64,000 bases of DNA from Amphibalanus amphitrite (GCF_019059575.1 NW_024881591.1:496001-560000); one strand, 5' to 3'; numbered from the stretch's first letter, positions 22,709 to 33,441 are shown. The notes: generated by a model not told the origin, from the letters alone. Numbers and translations: made by a program.

Positions 22709-23814
22709 CTTGCATTTAAGGCAAATTTAAGATGGATCTTTTTTCCTGTCAGCCTATTATATTAATTTCTACAATACCTTCAACTTGCTATGTACCTTTT
22801 TGTCTGTTTTTAGTCGCATCTTGTAGAAAATCATCGTGTAGACCGAGAACGCAATGTGTGGACCTCCACCTATGAGGTGGGGACTAGATGGGACCACTCC
22901 AGTGGCAGCGGAACACCTTCAATTAAGGGGGCACTGCCGACTTTTGGTCCCATTCTTTCCATGCAACGCCCATAGGGCTAATATTAAAATGTCAAAATCA
23001 AAGGGGGGCACGGTGCCCCGGTGCCCTACCCGTTCCGCCGCCTATGAGTCCCGCTCCCGACAGATCCGGGAGCCGCACCTCTTTTCTAGCTTTCAAAAGA
23101 GCGGCAAATAAGCGGTCAGCATTGCTCCCAGAGACGCCACCTGAAGCTGGACGGACGACGGACAGTTCCGCTGCCGAGCGATTGAACTGCGGTGCTACGA
23201 GGCGGCTTCGCGTGCACTGCATTAGCACCTTCTAGCGGGAGTAAGAGGGCTAACGAACTCGCCAAGGCCTATATGTGTAAAGCATTGTGCAAAGGCGAGT
23301 GTCTTACCTTAGGAAAATACCTACCCAGATTAACTGCTGCACCGCGGTCATTGCAGGGCTGAGGGTACGTCGTTCGCTCCGCTTCGGCGAGGTGGAGGTC
23401 AGACTGCCCGGCTAGGTGGTTTTAGCCGATATGCAGGCCCCGTTTGCCGGGCCCCGTCGAGAAGAAGGAACGCCACACAGCAAAGAATATTTGCTCCGGG
23501 CCCGCTACACTGGTCCGGCTCGTAAGTCGTAACAAATTAACAATACCTGCGCTAGCGTCGTCGACCGTCGTTCGACTGCGCCCAGTACCGCTCAGTGGAG
23601 AGTCCTGCCGAACTCCTCTGCGTGTGCCCAGATCATTCGTTGCGCGCGGACACAATCGTCCGACGGAGACCGCTGTGCATTATGATCGGGTGGTTACCAC
23701 CTTGGTCGCCGGCTTTCACACCCAGCCGAGCCGTCTGGCTACGCCCCAAATGATCGTCTAAGCCTTTCGATTGGTTTGTAACTCGGGTCTAATATCGAAA
23801 TGTTTGGGAGTTAG
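22709..23814. other. Non-coding DNA left of the Ty3 element
   Basis: No gene. 22899-23046 has CAGTGGCAGCGGAAC at the left and GTTCCGCCGCCTATG at the right, weakly like another hAT MITE, but I find no matching octamers outside it. The last five bases (GTTAG, 23810-23814) are the target duplication of the Ty3 element. Confidence 0.4.
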
Positions 23815-23951
23815 TGTAGTGTTCGCTATGGCAGTTGTTTAGCGCATTTCACACGACCTCACGTGACTCCGCCATTTTGTGTGAAATACAGTTTACGTTC
23901 CACCTGGCCATTGTATACAACAGATATCAGTTCGGATTCCACAACACTACA
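23815..23951 (+). repeat. 5' LTR of the Ty3/gypsy element
   Basis: 137 bp, starting TGTAGTGTTCGC and ending CAACACTACA (TG...CA). It differs from the 3' LTR at one base (GCGCATTTC here, GCGCTTTTC there). GTTAG lies immediately outside. A candidate primer-binding site TGGCGACTAAGCACGAG begins three bases after the LTR; I did not assign the tRNA. The LTR is unusually short for the group. Confidence 0.95.
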
Positions 23952-24051
23952 TTTTGGCGACTAAGCACGAGATAAGTGCGGACTCAAGTGAAATCGCGTG
24001 TCGCGAGTATCCGAGTAACCTTTTTTTTGTGTTTCGGCCCGCGGTACGGCC

Positions 24052-27000
24052 ATGAGCGGCGACAGTGGACCGCCCCTACCCGCGCCGTTTTTGCCCCATC
24101 CCGGGACGCCGGCCGTCCCGTGGAGGAACTGGGAACAAAAGTTCGAACTTTATCTGTTGGCCAGGTGCGGCACGAGCCCCCTGCCCCCCGAGCAGCGGCG
24201 CGCTCTGCTCCTGTGCGCGATCGGTGACGAGGCGTACCGGGTGTTCGACACCCTGCCGCCGGTCGCGAAACGTGACGGCGAGGACGACTACGACGTCACC
24301 CTCCGCCAGCTCCGGGAGTTCTACACTCCCCGGACCAACGTCATCGTGGAACGATTCCGGTTCCGACAGCGAGCCCAGGCCCCCACAGAGTCCACAGCAG
24401 ACTTCGTTGCTGCTCTGCGCGGCCTGGCTCGCACCTGCCAGTTCGGCGCAATGGAGTCGGAACTCATCCGGGACGTGGTGGTGGAGAAGACCCCCCACCA
24501 GCGCCTGAGGGAGCGGCTTCTTCAGGACAGGGACCTCACTCTGGACAAGGTCCTGAGCGTCGCAGAGACCTATGAGGACTCCCTGCGGGAGGCTGCAGCC
24601 ATCTCCCAACCAGTTGCAGCCCCACCAGTCTCATCTGTGGCAAAAGTTACGAGGAAGCCACAACAGAAGCGACAGCAGCAGCAGCAGCAGAGCGCCAGCA
24701 GCGACTTCTGCACCAACTGTGGACGTGAGGACCACGCACCCAGGGATGCTGCCTGTCCAGCCCGCAGAGTGACGTGCCACTCCTGCGGAAAGAAGGGCCA
24801 CTTTGCCAGCTGGTGCAGAGGTGGCAGTGGAGCAACCCCAGCAAGGCCAGCTCAACGACAGCACCACAAGGCAGTGAAGGAGCTGAACGTGCTCTCCTGT
24901 GCTGCCACCACTGGGTCACGCCTCACCTGTACCGTCCAGGTGACTGCAGGTGACGTCACACAGGAGGTACCCCTCCAGGTGGACACGGGTGCCACCTGCT
25001 CACTCCTGAGTGTGAACCGTGCCAAGGAGCTGTTCAGAGGCGTGGCGTTCAGCCCCTCCAGCTCACGGCTCTACGGATTCGGCCAGCAGCCACTCTCAGT
25101 CCTGGGAACGCTGCCTACCACAGTGACCTACAATAATCAGGCTGTGCCAACCAACTTCTACCTGGTGGACACCAAGAAGACGGAGGCCATCATGGGCATG
25201 GACCTGCTGCAGGCCCTGGGAGTCACCCTCCACCCAGCCTCACACAGCGTCTACACGGTGGCAGGCTCAGCCCCGTCAGAGCTGCCTGCCATCGAGGGCT
25301 ACGTGCACCGCATCAAGCTGAAGCCGGACGCAGTACCAACTGCCTACAAGCTGCGCCGGCTGCCCCTCTCCGTGCGAGAGGAGGTCTCAGCAGAGCTGAA
25401 CAGTCTGCTGGAAGCAGGCATCATCGAGAGGATCGACTCCTCTCAGTGGATCAGCCCGCTGACCGTCTCAAGGAAGAAGGACGGCAGGATCAGGGTCTGT
25501 GTAGACCTGCGTGGGCCGAACAGCCAAATCGTCCCAGAGGTTCACCCACTGCCCACGATCGACGAGCTGGAGTCCAAGCTCTGCGGCACCCTCTACAGCA
25601 GGATCGACTTGAAGTCGGCCTACCACCAGCTGCGTCTGCACGAGGACTCGCGTGACATCACCGCCTTCCTCACGCCAGACGGCCTGATGCGCTACACCAG
25701 GGTCCCGTTCGGCCTGGTGTCTAGCGGCAGCGCTTTCCAGAAGCTGCTCAGTCATCTACTGCAGGGTATCGACGGCTGCGGACACTATCTGGATGACATC
25801 CTGGTCACCGGCCGTGATCAGTCCGAGCACGACAGGCGCCTCCGCACCGTGCTGGACCGCCTCAAGCAGGCAAATGTCACCATCAACACAGAGAAGTCCT
25901 CCTTCAGCCAGCCAGAGGTGGAGTTCTGCGGTCATCAGCTCTCCAGACACGGAGTGGTACCTCTCCTGTCTACCACCAAGGCCGTGGCCGAGGCCCCGCC
26001 TCCCACCAACGTAAAGGAGCTGCGCAGTCTCCTGGGCTCAACCGGCTGGTTCAGCAGGTTCGTGCCTCAGTACTCCGCTGTGGTGAGACCCCTCGCCATC
26101 ATGCTGAAGAAGGACGCCACGTTCCAGTGGACCAAGGAGGCCAACGACGCCTTCAACGAGGTGAAACGGCTCATCTCAGCCAGGCCGGTGATGAAGCCCT
26201 TCAGCGCCCGCCTCCGGACGATCGTGACGACCGACGCCAGCGACCGCGGCGCCGGTGCCATGCTCACTCAGATCCAGCCGGACGGCGAGGAGCGGCCGGT
26301 GGCGTACTGGTCCCGCTCCTTCACCGACGCCGAGTCACGGTACTCCGTCTCCGAGAAGGAAGCCCTCAGCGCGGTCAATGCTGTCGAGCATTGGCGGACG
26401 TACCTGTGGGGCCGTTCATTCACCCTGCGGACGGACCACTCTGCGCTCACCACTCTGCTCACGCCGAAGACGTCCAACCGCGCCGGCGCACGCATCGCCA
26501 GGTGGCAGTCCCGCCTGCTGCCGTACTCGTACACAGTGGAGTACCGGCCCGGGCGCAGCATCCCAGTGGCTGACGCCCTGTCGCGGCTGCCGCTGCCGGA
26601 CACCGGCGCCGCCGAGACGGACGGCGACGAGATCGTCGCCCTGCTCACCGATGACGTCAGTGACGTCATCACTGATGACGACGTATGTGCCGCGTCGGCC
26701 GCCGATCCAGTCATGGAGCAGCTGCGGTCTGTCATCCGCACCGGCTGGCCCGACGCCGCGCGCCAGTGCACGCCAGAGACGCGCGACTACTTCGCCGTGC
26801 GGCACGAGCTGCAAGTCCGCCAGGACGGAGTCGTGCTGCGCGGCCCGGACCGCGCCGTCGTCCCGGCCGCGCTCCGCTCAAAGTACCTCCAACTGGCGCA
26901 CCGAGCGCACGACGGTGTCGTGCGAACCAAGCAGCTCCTGCGTGACCTCGCCTGGTGGCCTGGAATGTCGAAGGACGCCGCTGCACTGGTCGCCGACTGC

Positions 27001-28185
27001 CCGTCCTGCCACGCAAAGGACGCCGTGCTGACGCAGCAGGCGCGCCCCGCGCCGCTGCAACCGGTCGAGCTTCCAGACCGGCCCTGGTCTAAGCTCGGAC
27101 TGGACATCGTGGGCCCGATCCCCGGCGCCCCACCGTCTGCAAAGTACGCCATTACTATGACGGATTACCATAGTAAGTGGCCAGAGGTCGCTCTGACGTC
27201 ATCCATCGAGACTGATGACGTCATCCAGTTCCTGAGCCAGGCCTGGTCCAGAGAGGGACTGTGTGACGAGCTGGTGACCGACAACGGACCCCAGTTCACC
27301 AGCGACAAGTTCCGACAGTATCTGGCCCAGCGCGGTATCAGACACCACACGTCTGCCGTCTACTGGCCGCGCGGAAACGGAGCAGTGGAGCGGCTCAACC
27401 GAGAGGTGAAGGTGTGGCTCAAGGAGGCCACACAGCTGCAGTCGCGGACGGCCGCCAGCTTCAGCGGACACGTGCGACAGCGCCTCGCTCTGTACCGAGC
27501 GACCCCGCACTGCACCACCGGTCAGTCACCCTCGGCGCTCCTGCACGGCCGGCGCATGCGTCTGCACCTGCCGGTCACCACAGAGACTCCGCCGCGCGAC
27601 AGCTCGCTACAGCACCGAGTCGCTACCCAGCAGCAGCGCAACAGCCGCGGGTACGACTCGCGACAGGCCACCCGGCCGTCAGATCTCCAGCCTGGCGACA
27701 CGGTGCGCGTGCGGCGACAGGGGCACGTGCCCAAGAACCAGAGTCGGTTCTCCAGCCCGCGCCGAATCGCCAGACAGCTCGGCCCGGCGACCTTCATCCT
27801 GTCCGACGGGACAAAGAGGAACGCTGCACACCTCGCCCGCATCCCAGACGCGGCGCCGACCGGCTCAGCACCTCCGAGCACCGACGGGCCGGAACCGCCG
27901 CCGCCGCCGCCGCCGGCTGACCCGGCTCCTCCGAGCTCCGGCGAGCCCCAGCCGCCATCGCCGCAGCCGACAGCGTCCACCGCGCCACCTACAGCGCCGA
28001 CAGAGAGCGCCCGCCCGTCAGATGTCGCTGACGTCGCGCTGCCGGCCGCCACCGGCGCTGCTCGCGACCGGTCCCCCGGTGGGCCGCGCCCGCCTCAGAG
28101 GGCGCCCGTCGGCGGCACCCCGCGCCGTGAGTTGCCGGCCTCCTCTCGAGGACGCCGCCGATTCTTGCCGCGCCGATTTACGTGA
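24052..28185 (+). CDS. gag-pol: Ty3/gypsy Gag-Pol polyprotein, single intact frame
   Basis: A 1377-residue frame, uninterrupted, encodes the proteins of an LTR retrotransposon. In order: a Gag-like region (about 1-200); two CCHC-type zinc knuckles (CTNCGREDH and CHSCGKKGHFASWC, about 219-256); an aspartic protease with DTGA at about 311; reverse transcriptase with VCVDLRGPN, YLDD at 579-582; RNase H with TTDAS (Asp 728); an integrase zinc motif HRAHDG...CPSCHAKD (about 950-985); an integrase core with Asp 1018, Asp 1077 and Glu 1113, i.e. D,D(35)E; and a Pro/Ser-rich tail. There is no frameshift or stop between gag and pol and no env-like frame. All catalytic residues I can check are present, so it may be active. 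The first ATG after the 5' LTR leader is used. Confidence 0.95.
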   Translation: MSGDSGPPLPAPFLPHPGTPAVPWRNWEQKFELYLLARCGTSPLPPEQRRALLLCAIGDEAYRVFDTLPPVAKRDGEDDYDVTLRQLREFYTPRTNVIVERFRFRQRAQAPTESTADFVAALRGLARTCQFGAMESELIRDVVVEKTPHQRLRERLLQDRDLTLDKVLSVAETYEDSLREAAAISQPVAAPPVSSVAKVTRKPQQKRQQQQQQSASSDFCTNCGREDHAPRDAACPARRVTCHSCGKKGHFASWCRGGSGATPARPAQRQHHKAVKELNVLSCAATTGSRLTCTVQVTAGDVTQEVPLQVDTGATCSLLSVNRAKELFRGVAFSPSSSRLYGFGQQPLSVLGTLPTTVTYNNQAVPTNFYLVDTKKTEAIMGMDLLQALGVTLHPASHSVYTVAGSAPSELPAIEGYVHRIKLKPDAVPTAYKLRRLPLSVREEVSAELNSLLEAGIIERIDSSQWISPLTVSRKKDGRIRVCVDLRGPNSQIVPEVHPLPTIDELESKLCGTLYSRIDLKSAYHQLRLHEDSRDITAFLTPDGLMRYTRVPFGLVSSGSAFQKLLSHLLQGIDGCGHYLDDILVTGRDQSEHDRRLRTVLDRLKQANVTINTEKSSFSQPEVEFCGHQLSRHGVVPLLSTTKAVAEAPPPTNVKELRSLLGSTGWFSRFVPQYSAVVRPLAIMLKKDATFQWTKEANDAFNEVKRLISARPVMKPFSARLRTIVTTDASDRGAGAMLTQIQPDGEERPVAYWSRSFTDAESRYSVSEKEALSAVNAVEHWRTYLWGRSFTLRTDHSALTTLLTPKTSNRAGARIARWQSRLLPYSYTVEYRPGRSIPVADALSRLPLPDTGAAETDGDEIVALLTDDVSDVITDDDVCAASAADPVMEQLRSVIRTGWPDAARQCTPETRDYFAVRHELQVRQDGVVLRGPDRAVVPAALRSKYLQLAHRAHDGVVRTKQLLRDLAWWPGMSKDAAALVADCPSCHAKDAVLTQQARPAPLQPVELPDRPWSKLGLDIVGPIPGAPPSAKYAITMTDYHSKWPEVALTSSIETDDVIQFLSQAWSREGLCDELVTDNGPQFTSDKFRQYLAQRGIRHHTSAVYWPRGNGAVERLNREVKVWLKEATQLQSRTAASFSGHVRQRLALYRATPHCTTGQSPSALLHGRRMRLHLPVTTETPPRDSSLQHRVATQQQRNSRGYDSRQATRPSDLQPGDTVRVRRQGHVPKNQSRFSSPRRIARQLGPATFILSDGTKRNAAHLARIPDAAPTGSAPPSTDGPEPPPPPPPADPAPPSSGEPQPPSPQPTASTAPPTAPTESARPSDVADVALPAATGAARDRSPGGPRPPQRAPVGGTPRRELPASSRGRRRFLPRRFT

Positions 28186-28218
28186 TCGGCGAGAAGTGTA
28201 ACTTCAAGGGCCGGCGGG

Positions 28219-28355
28219 TGTAGTGTTCGCTATGGCAGTTGTTTAGCGCTTTTCACACGACCTCACGTGACTCCGCCATTTTGTGTGAAATACAGTTTAC
28301 GTTCCACCTGGCCATTGTATACAACAGATATCAGTTCGGATTCCACAACACTACA
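28219..28355 (+). repeat. 3' LTR of the Ty3/gypsy element
   Basis: 137 bp TG...CA, one mismatch to the 5' LTR, preceded by a purine-rich AGGGCCGGCGGG that can serve as the plus-strand primer. GTTAG at 28356-28360 repeats the five bases before the 5' LTR, so the insertion 23815-28355 is complete and its target duplication is intact. Confidence 0.95.
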
Positions 28356-28474
28356 GTTAGGACATGTTAAATCCGTGTTCATGAACAAACATACATTATG
28401 CAACTAAAACGCTTTACTTACTTTAACTTTTCTAGGCTGATGACAAGGCATACATCTATTTCATTGCAATATTT

Positions 28475-29935
28475 CTAAAATGTAAATAAATCATGAGCAA
28501 TGAGCATAAAAAACAACAGCGATCCACTAGAAGCTAGTGTGGAAATCCACTGACGTAGGTCGCCTCGTACTGGCGCAGCTCGTAGCTCGTCCAGCAGCGC
28601 CAGCGTCTCCCGCACCCGGCCGCCCGCCTGCACCATCAGCCGCTGGAAATTGCTGCGCTGCCGCTCCAACATTAGCTTGACCGCCTGGCCGGCCCGGCGG
28701 ATGCGCGCCGTCCGACGCACGCAGTGTACGTCTTCAACAGCGCCGGGATGTCGTACGACACGACCGCGTCCACGGCGTCCACGTCAATACCGCGCGCTAT
28801 AGCCTCGAGCACACCAGCGCGGCCATCTAAGCTAGCGCGCGCCGCCGCCGGCACGCCGGCACTACCCCACAGAACTCAGTCACGCGCGCGCCCAGCACAG
28901 ACAGCGGTAGCTCCAGCTGGTGCGCCACCTCGTTCCAGTTGACCAACACGAGCGAGCGTCGCCAGTCGGGCTGTCGGAGCAAATGGTGCATCAGCAGCGG
29001 CTTCAGCGGCTGCGGCGCCACCACGTTGAACGACTCGCTCAGCTCGGCCGGCGTGGTGAACCTGCCGACGAACTGACCGGGCAGTGCGACGGCGGCGGCC
29101 GCCGTGCCGACCACCAGCAGTCGCGGCTGGAACAGCGACATTCGCTCCAGCTTCTCCGGCCTCCGGGTTCTGTGACAGGGTGGCCAAGAATGGCAGCTTC
29201 TGAAGCGGCAGGTGAGGCGCGCAGACGGCGGCGGCCGTCAGCCGGCCGGCGATGCAGGGCGGCGGGCCGTGGCCGCCGCCGCCCGCTCCACCGCTTTCAG
29301 CCAGCCCGTCTCGGCCATCTCGATCACCCGGTCGGCTTCGTCGATCACCAGGTAGCGCAGGTGCGGTAGCGAGAAGCCCTCGGCGCTGGTTATGTGATCC
29401 ATCAGCCAGCCGGGAGTGCTCACCACGATCAGCCAGGGAGGCCGGGCCGCGCGGCACCACCGCCACCAGTTGGCGCCCCCTCGTGCCACTGTGTCTCCAC
29501 CCAGCAGCTGGACGCAGAGCGGCGTGTCGGCGTCGTACTGGCGGAACACGGCGGGCACCGAGCGGCCGGCCGGCGCCGAGACTCAGAGGTCGGCCGGTGG
29601 CAGTGGCGACTCTGCGGCCGCCAGCAGCTCGGGCAGCACGGTCACCTGCACCAGGAACACCTGTTCGATGCCCTCGGCGGCCAGCCGGGCGCGCAGCTCG
29701 GGGTAGAGCGCCGGCAGATTGGCCGGCGCCGGCCGCCGGTCGCCAATCGGCTGCAGGTGCGCCAGCCAGTCGGGAAGCGCACGCGGTGCACGGTCTGTCG
29801 GCTCGAGCGCTCCACCTCGTCCAGCACGGTGAAGTCGTCAGCGGCGGCGTCTCCGTCCGACTCGGAGGTGTCCTCATTGTCGTTATTGGCGACGGCGGCT
29901 GCCGCTGTGCGCTCAGTCAGGTCGGCCATCACAGC
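28475..29935 (-). pseudogene. DDX51: Decayed intronless copy of DEAD-box helicase DDX51
   Basis: Read on the minus strand, pieces in several frames follow the order of DDX51/Dbp6, a nucleolar helicase of large-subunit ribosome assembly. They are: an acidic N-terminus (EDTSESDGD); LYPELRARLAAEGIEQVFLV; VSAPAG, where the ATP-binding loop should begin; TPGWLMDHI (motif Ib); VIDEADR (motif II); LPLQKLPFLATLSQNPE (motif III, altered); ARGIDVDAVDAVVSYD; and VGRRAS (motif VI, altered). The Walker A (GSGKT) region is deleted, an in-frame stop precedes VSAPAG and at least four frameshifts are needed. No intron is seen over the whole length, so it is a retrocopy or a captured cDNA rather than the parent gene. 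It lies just right of the Ty3 element. Confidence 0.8.
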
Positions 29936-31364
29936 AACACTCGCCGATGATTGGCGTCATCGAAACCGTCGGACGATGGTGGATTCATCACCGTTTTTGC
30001 AGCAGAGACTGGAAAAACCTCAGCAATAAACAAGGAAAAACCTCACAACATGCCACAGCCTGCAATTGTGCATATTGTTATTATATTTCTCACATGACAG
30101 AAAATATTGGCTGCTTTATTCTAGGAACTGGCATGAAAAGCATAAGCTAAAATCAAGCTAAGTGAATTATTATTGTATTTCAACATGAGACTGGGAAGAA
30201 ATCCTTGTCACTGTCAACATGACCAGTGTAACGGATGGGCTGCATGAACATTTCGGCGCATGATCTGAAAACTCTGTGAGCAGAAATTTCAGCGCTGAGG
30301 TGAACAAATAACATTTCGGCCGCAATTTGCCTGGTGCCTCCACAATTTTGCAAAACTAACTCACAATACTTACAGCCAGTTTTAACATGATCCCTGCATG
30401 ACTCATGCATGCAAGATACACATGCATTCAATATCAGCACAGTGCACACACAACAGTTATGGATTCATTTACATTTTACAACATTACTATTATTTTCTTT
30501 TCCTTCAATATTGGCAGCATGACTTGCTGAGCTCAGTGGCCCAATCTTATGACAGCAAGTATGTTCGGGTTCGCAACCATGCAAACTTTGCACGTTTGGC
30601 TTCAAAAACAAGCCTTTATACATTTCTTTCATGCTATTCAATTTCTTTTTTTAAATTTACTGTCATTGATCTTGAAAATCTTGCCATTTTGGTCTTAGCC
30701 ATGTCCATTGCACCTTCCCTATTCCGCACAGCTCAAGTAAGTTCCACCCAAAAGTAGTAGTGGTATCAGTAGTTGGCGCCTTGCATTGTCAAATGTAGCT
30801 GAATATGTGAAAACAGTGACATATTTATTTAAAATCTTGAGTCCAATGAGCCTACCCTCTCTGCCTCTCCTTCCAGCATTTGTTCAAGCACCTTCAATTT
30901 TCGAAAATGATCTTCCATCATTATTTTCCACTTCCGTGCGACTCGCACGAGCAATGAACCACTAATGAACCGCACAAGCAGACCACTAGTTAATAATGTG
31001 CTATCATCTTGCTGTTGGGTACTTGTAGCAAAAAGATAATATAAACGAAAAAACTAACACCACAACACCAAACACCAGTCTTGTTGGTTCCTTTTGGTCC
31101 TGCCTGGTGACTAAGGCTCTTTCTTTACGCAATATCATCAGTATTCCTCTTCTAATCTTGAAGCCCAGATGCTTTACAAATTGGCCATGAATGATACTAA
31201 ATTATTATATCAACTGGGAAGCGCAAATCACGATAATTAGTAACAAATGAGGCCAATTTGAATTGTTCCAACACGACATCAAAAAAATCGACGGGGTCGC
31301 CCGTCTATTTTTTGGGCTGTTTTTCTACAAATAATGGCGCAAAATAACACTCCATTAATGCCGC
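29936..31364. other. AT-rich DNA inside the 16.4-kb unit, no gene seen
   Basis: It starts with the minus-strand upstream region of the DDX51 copy (an ATG-led NPPSSDG stretch is out of frame with it). Beyond about 30050 I see no domain, repeat or RNA gene. Confidence 0.4.
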
Positions 31365-31659
31365 ATTTGCCGTTGGTGAAACTCGTTGGCTATTTTTCTG
31401 GCTGATATTTTTTCACGCCGGCGGATATTTTTTCGGCTGGTTGGTGAAACTCGTCGGCTGGTTTTCGACAGAAAAATTGCGCCGGGCTGCTATTTTTCTG
31501 TTGGTAAAACTGGCCTCTGATCTGTGCAGTTCTTCCAGGGCTATCAGACCCCGTTTGAAGTTTGACGATCGGCCCAGTTGTTTCGGAGTTAGGAGGGGGG
31601 GGGGGGGGGGTTATGGAGAGCCCCCTCCCCCAGTAGGGCGTGTTATACGCAGACCCCAG

Positions 31660-33441
31660 CACTGGCGGATCCAGGCTTGCGTTTTGGGGGGGGCCAACTC
31701 ATGCTGGAGCCAAACCTAGGGTACCCCCAAATCCTGTTTTCTCATCGGATTTAGGCCACTTATTTTTCGTCACAGCCCCGACACTATGATTTTTTTTTTT
31801 AACTAGAAAGAAAAATATATAAATGGTAGCCCACCCGACCCATGCCTTTGTATTACTTTGTAAGCACTTACCATTGCTTTTGTCGACCAGTTAACCCGCT
31901 TCGAGTCAGTGCTTGGGTCCCTTTGCGGGCCGGGAGGTGGTAAAACACCCCCTGTCTAACTCGGCTCCTAGGCCACGCACTGATTGAACTATGTTTCATT
32001 AGGTACCGTTTGTGGGAGGGGGCAAACGGGCCACTTTAGACCTCTGGGAAGGTGGCATGGCCCTAAATGCCCCCTCCCTGGATCCGCCAGTGTAAGAGAC
32101 CATTGGAGCTGCAGTTGGGTACCTCAGACGTCAGGGTACGCCCTCAGATGTATAGGACTCGCATGGAGACCTCTTATGCTATAGTGGACTGAAAGGACCC
32201 AAAGGAGCCTGTCAAGGGCTCCCGGAGATAGACGTGGGCCCTCAGGAGCCCGCCAGAGCCCCCAATAAGGGATAAGTGAGGCATACCAAGTGCCTGCAAT
32301 TGCATATTGCATAAGCCATAACGCCTTTACAAATCAATATATTATGTATCAGTGGCAGATCCAAGGGGGGCCACATGGGTCATGACCCCCCTTGGTGCCC
32401 GGAGGCACCACAGGCGTGTCAGGGGCACCACCGGCCTAGCAGGGGCACCACCAGCCCGCCAGGGGCACCACAGGCCTAGCAAGTAGCAAGGGCACCACGG
32501 GCCTGTGAGGGGCCCCACAGGCTTGTCAGGGGCACCCCAGGTCTGTCAGGGACACCAGAGACCTGCCAGGGGCGCCGCCGGCCTCGCAGGGGCACCATGG
32601 GCCTGTCAAAGGGGCACCAGAGACCTAGTAGGGATACCACAGGCCTTACAGGGGCACCACCGGCCTTACAGGGGCACCTTGGGCCTGTCAGGGGCATCAC
32701 AGTCCTGTCAGGGCCCAGGGGCACCAGCGGCCTAGCAGGGGCACCACAGGCCTGCCAGGGGTACCACCGGTCTAGCAGGGGCACCACCGGCCTCGCAGGG
32801 GCACCATGGGCTTGTCAGGGGCCCCACCGGCCTCGCAGTGGCACCACCGGCCTCGCAGGGGCACCACCGGCCTCGCAGGCATCACGGCATCACGCAGGCC
32901 GCAGGGGCACCTTGGGCCTGTCGGGGGCATCACGGGCCTGTTGGGGGCACTTAAGGCTTGTCAGGGGCACCACAGTCCTGTCAGGTCCCAGGGGCATCAG
33001 CAGCCTAGCAGGGGCACCCTAGGCCCGCCAGAGGCTCCACAGGCCTGCCAGGGTCCAGGGGCACCACAGGCCTAGCAAGGGCACCACGGGCCTGTCAGGG
33101 GCACCTCAGGCTCCCGTGCTACCCCCCCCCCCCCGGATCCGCCAGTGATGCCACACCACGCGAAACACCGCCAACTACCAGCTGCCGCGCCATAAACACG
33201 TGCCAACAACAGTCTTTTTGAAGGTCGACTCCGCTCGCGCAACTTTTGACTGACCCTCACTGCTACCATATTGCTTCCATATTATGCTGTGGAAACTTTA
33301 CTTCACCAAGTGGCTAAAAACCTCCATCAAGGTATATTTTCTTAGAAATTTTCTGACGTTTTGGGGGGGGGCCAAACAGGCCACTTTAGGCCTTTGGGGG
33401 GGGCCATGGCCCCCGTGGCCCCCCCCCTGGATCCGCCAGTG
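31660..33441. mobile_element. hAT-type unit, 1782 bp, duplication GACCCCAG
   Basis: GACCCCAG at 31652-31659 is repeated at 33442-33449. The ends are CACTGGCGGATCCAGG and CCTGGATCCGCCAGTG. Inside there are further termini of the same type: a right end at about 32094, a left end at about 32349 (CAGTGGCAGATCC) and a right end at about 33148. The unit therefore contains at least one related MITE nested in it, plus a minisatellite. No transposase is seen. It interrupts the last 11 bp of the second piggyBac-like copy. Confidence 0.85.
32380..33118. repeat. Minisatellite, ~21-bp units AGGGGCACCACCGGCCTCGC
   Basis: About 33 units of 20-21 bp with variants (CAGGCCTGTC, CGGGCCTGTC). In one frame it translates to collagen-like Gly-x-x runs only because the unit is near seven codons. 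Confidence 0.9.

Larger units (their letters stand above)
15142..31516. mobile_element. 16.4-kb unit with inverted ends inserted in the piggyBac-like copy
   Basis: The left end AGGCCAGTTTTACCAA is matched by the complement of the right end, TTGGTAAAACTGGCCT. Both ends are followed inwards by the same kind of subterminal array: CCAGCCG and GAGTTTCACCAAC motifs recur at 15142-15262 and, inverted, at 31365-31516. CTG abuts both ends, and removing the unit with one CTG restores the target sequence seen in copy 1, so a 3-bp duplication fits. A 3-bp duplication is known for PIF/Harbinger elements, but no matching transposase is seen. Most of the interior is other transposons plus a DDX51 copy. Confidence 0.7.

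Noticed and set aside
21488-22719. Repetitive open frames on both strands
   Set aside because: Produced by the 63-bp minisatellite; no domain, and the same peptide motif appears in several frames.
22899-23046. Another hAT MITE (CAGTGGCAGCGGAAC...GTTCCGCCGCC)
   Set aside because: The ends are only roughly inverted and there is no matching 8-bp duplication outside.
28876-29877. 333-residue minus-strand frame as one protein
   Set aside because: Only its last part matches DDX51; the rest is the wrong frame of the same pseudogene, as shown by matching pieces in the other frames.
15142-31516. A Maverick/Polinton (15-20 kb with inverted ends)
   Set aside because: No polymerase B, ATPase, protease or capsid-like frames, the inverted ends are short and the apparent duplication is 3 bp rather than 6.
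32597-33075. Collagen-like Gly-x-x open frames
   Set aside because: They arise from the 21-bp minisatellite, whose unit is seven codons; frames on both strands are equally long.
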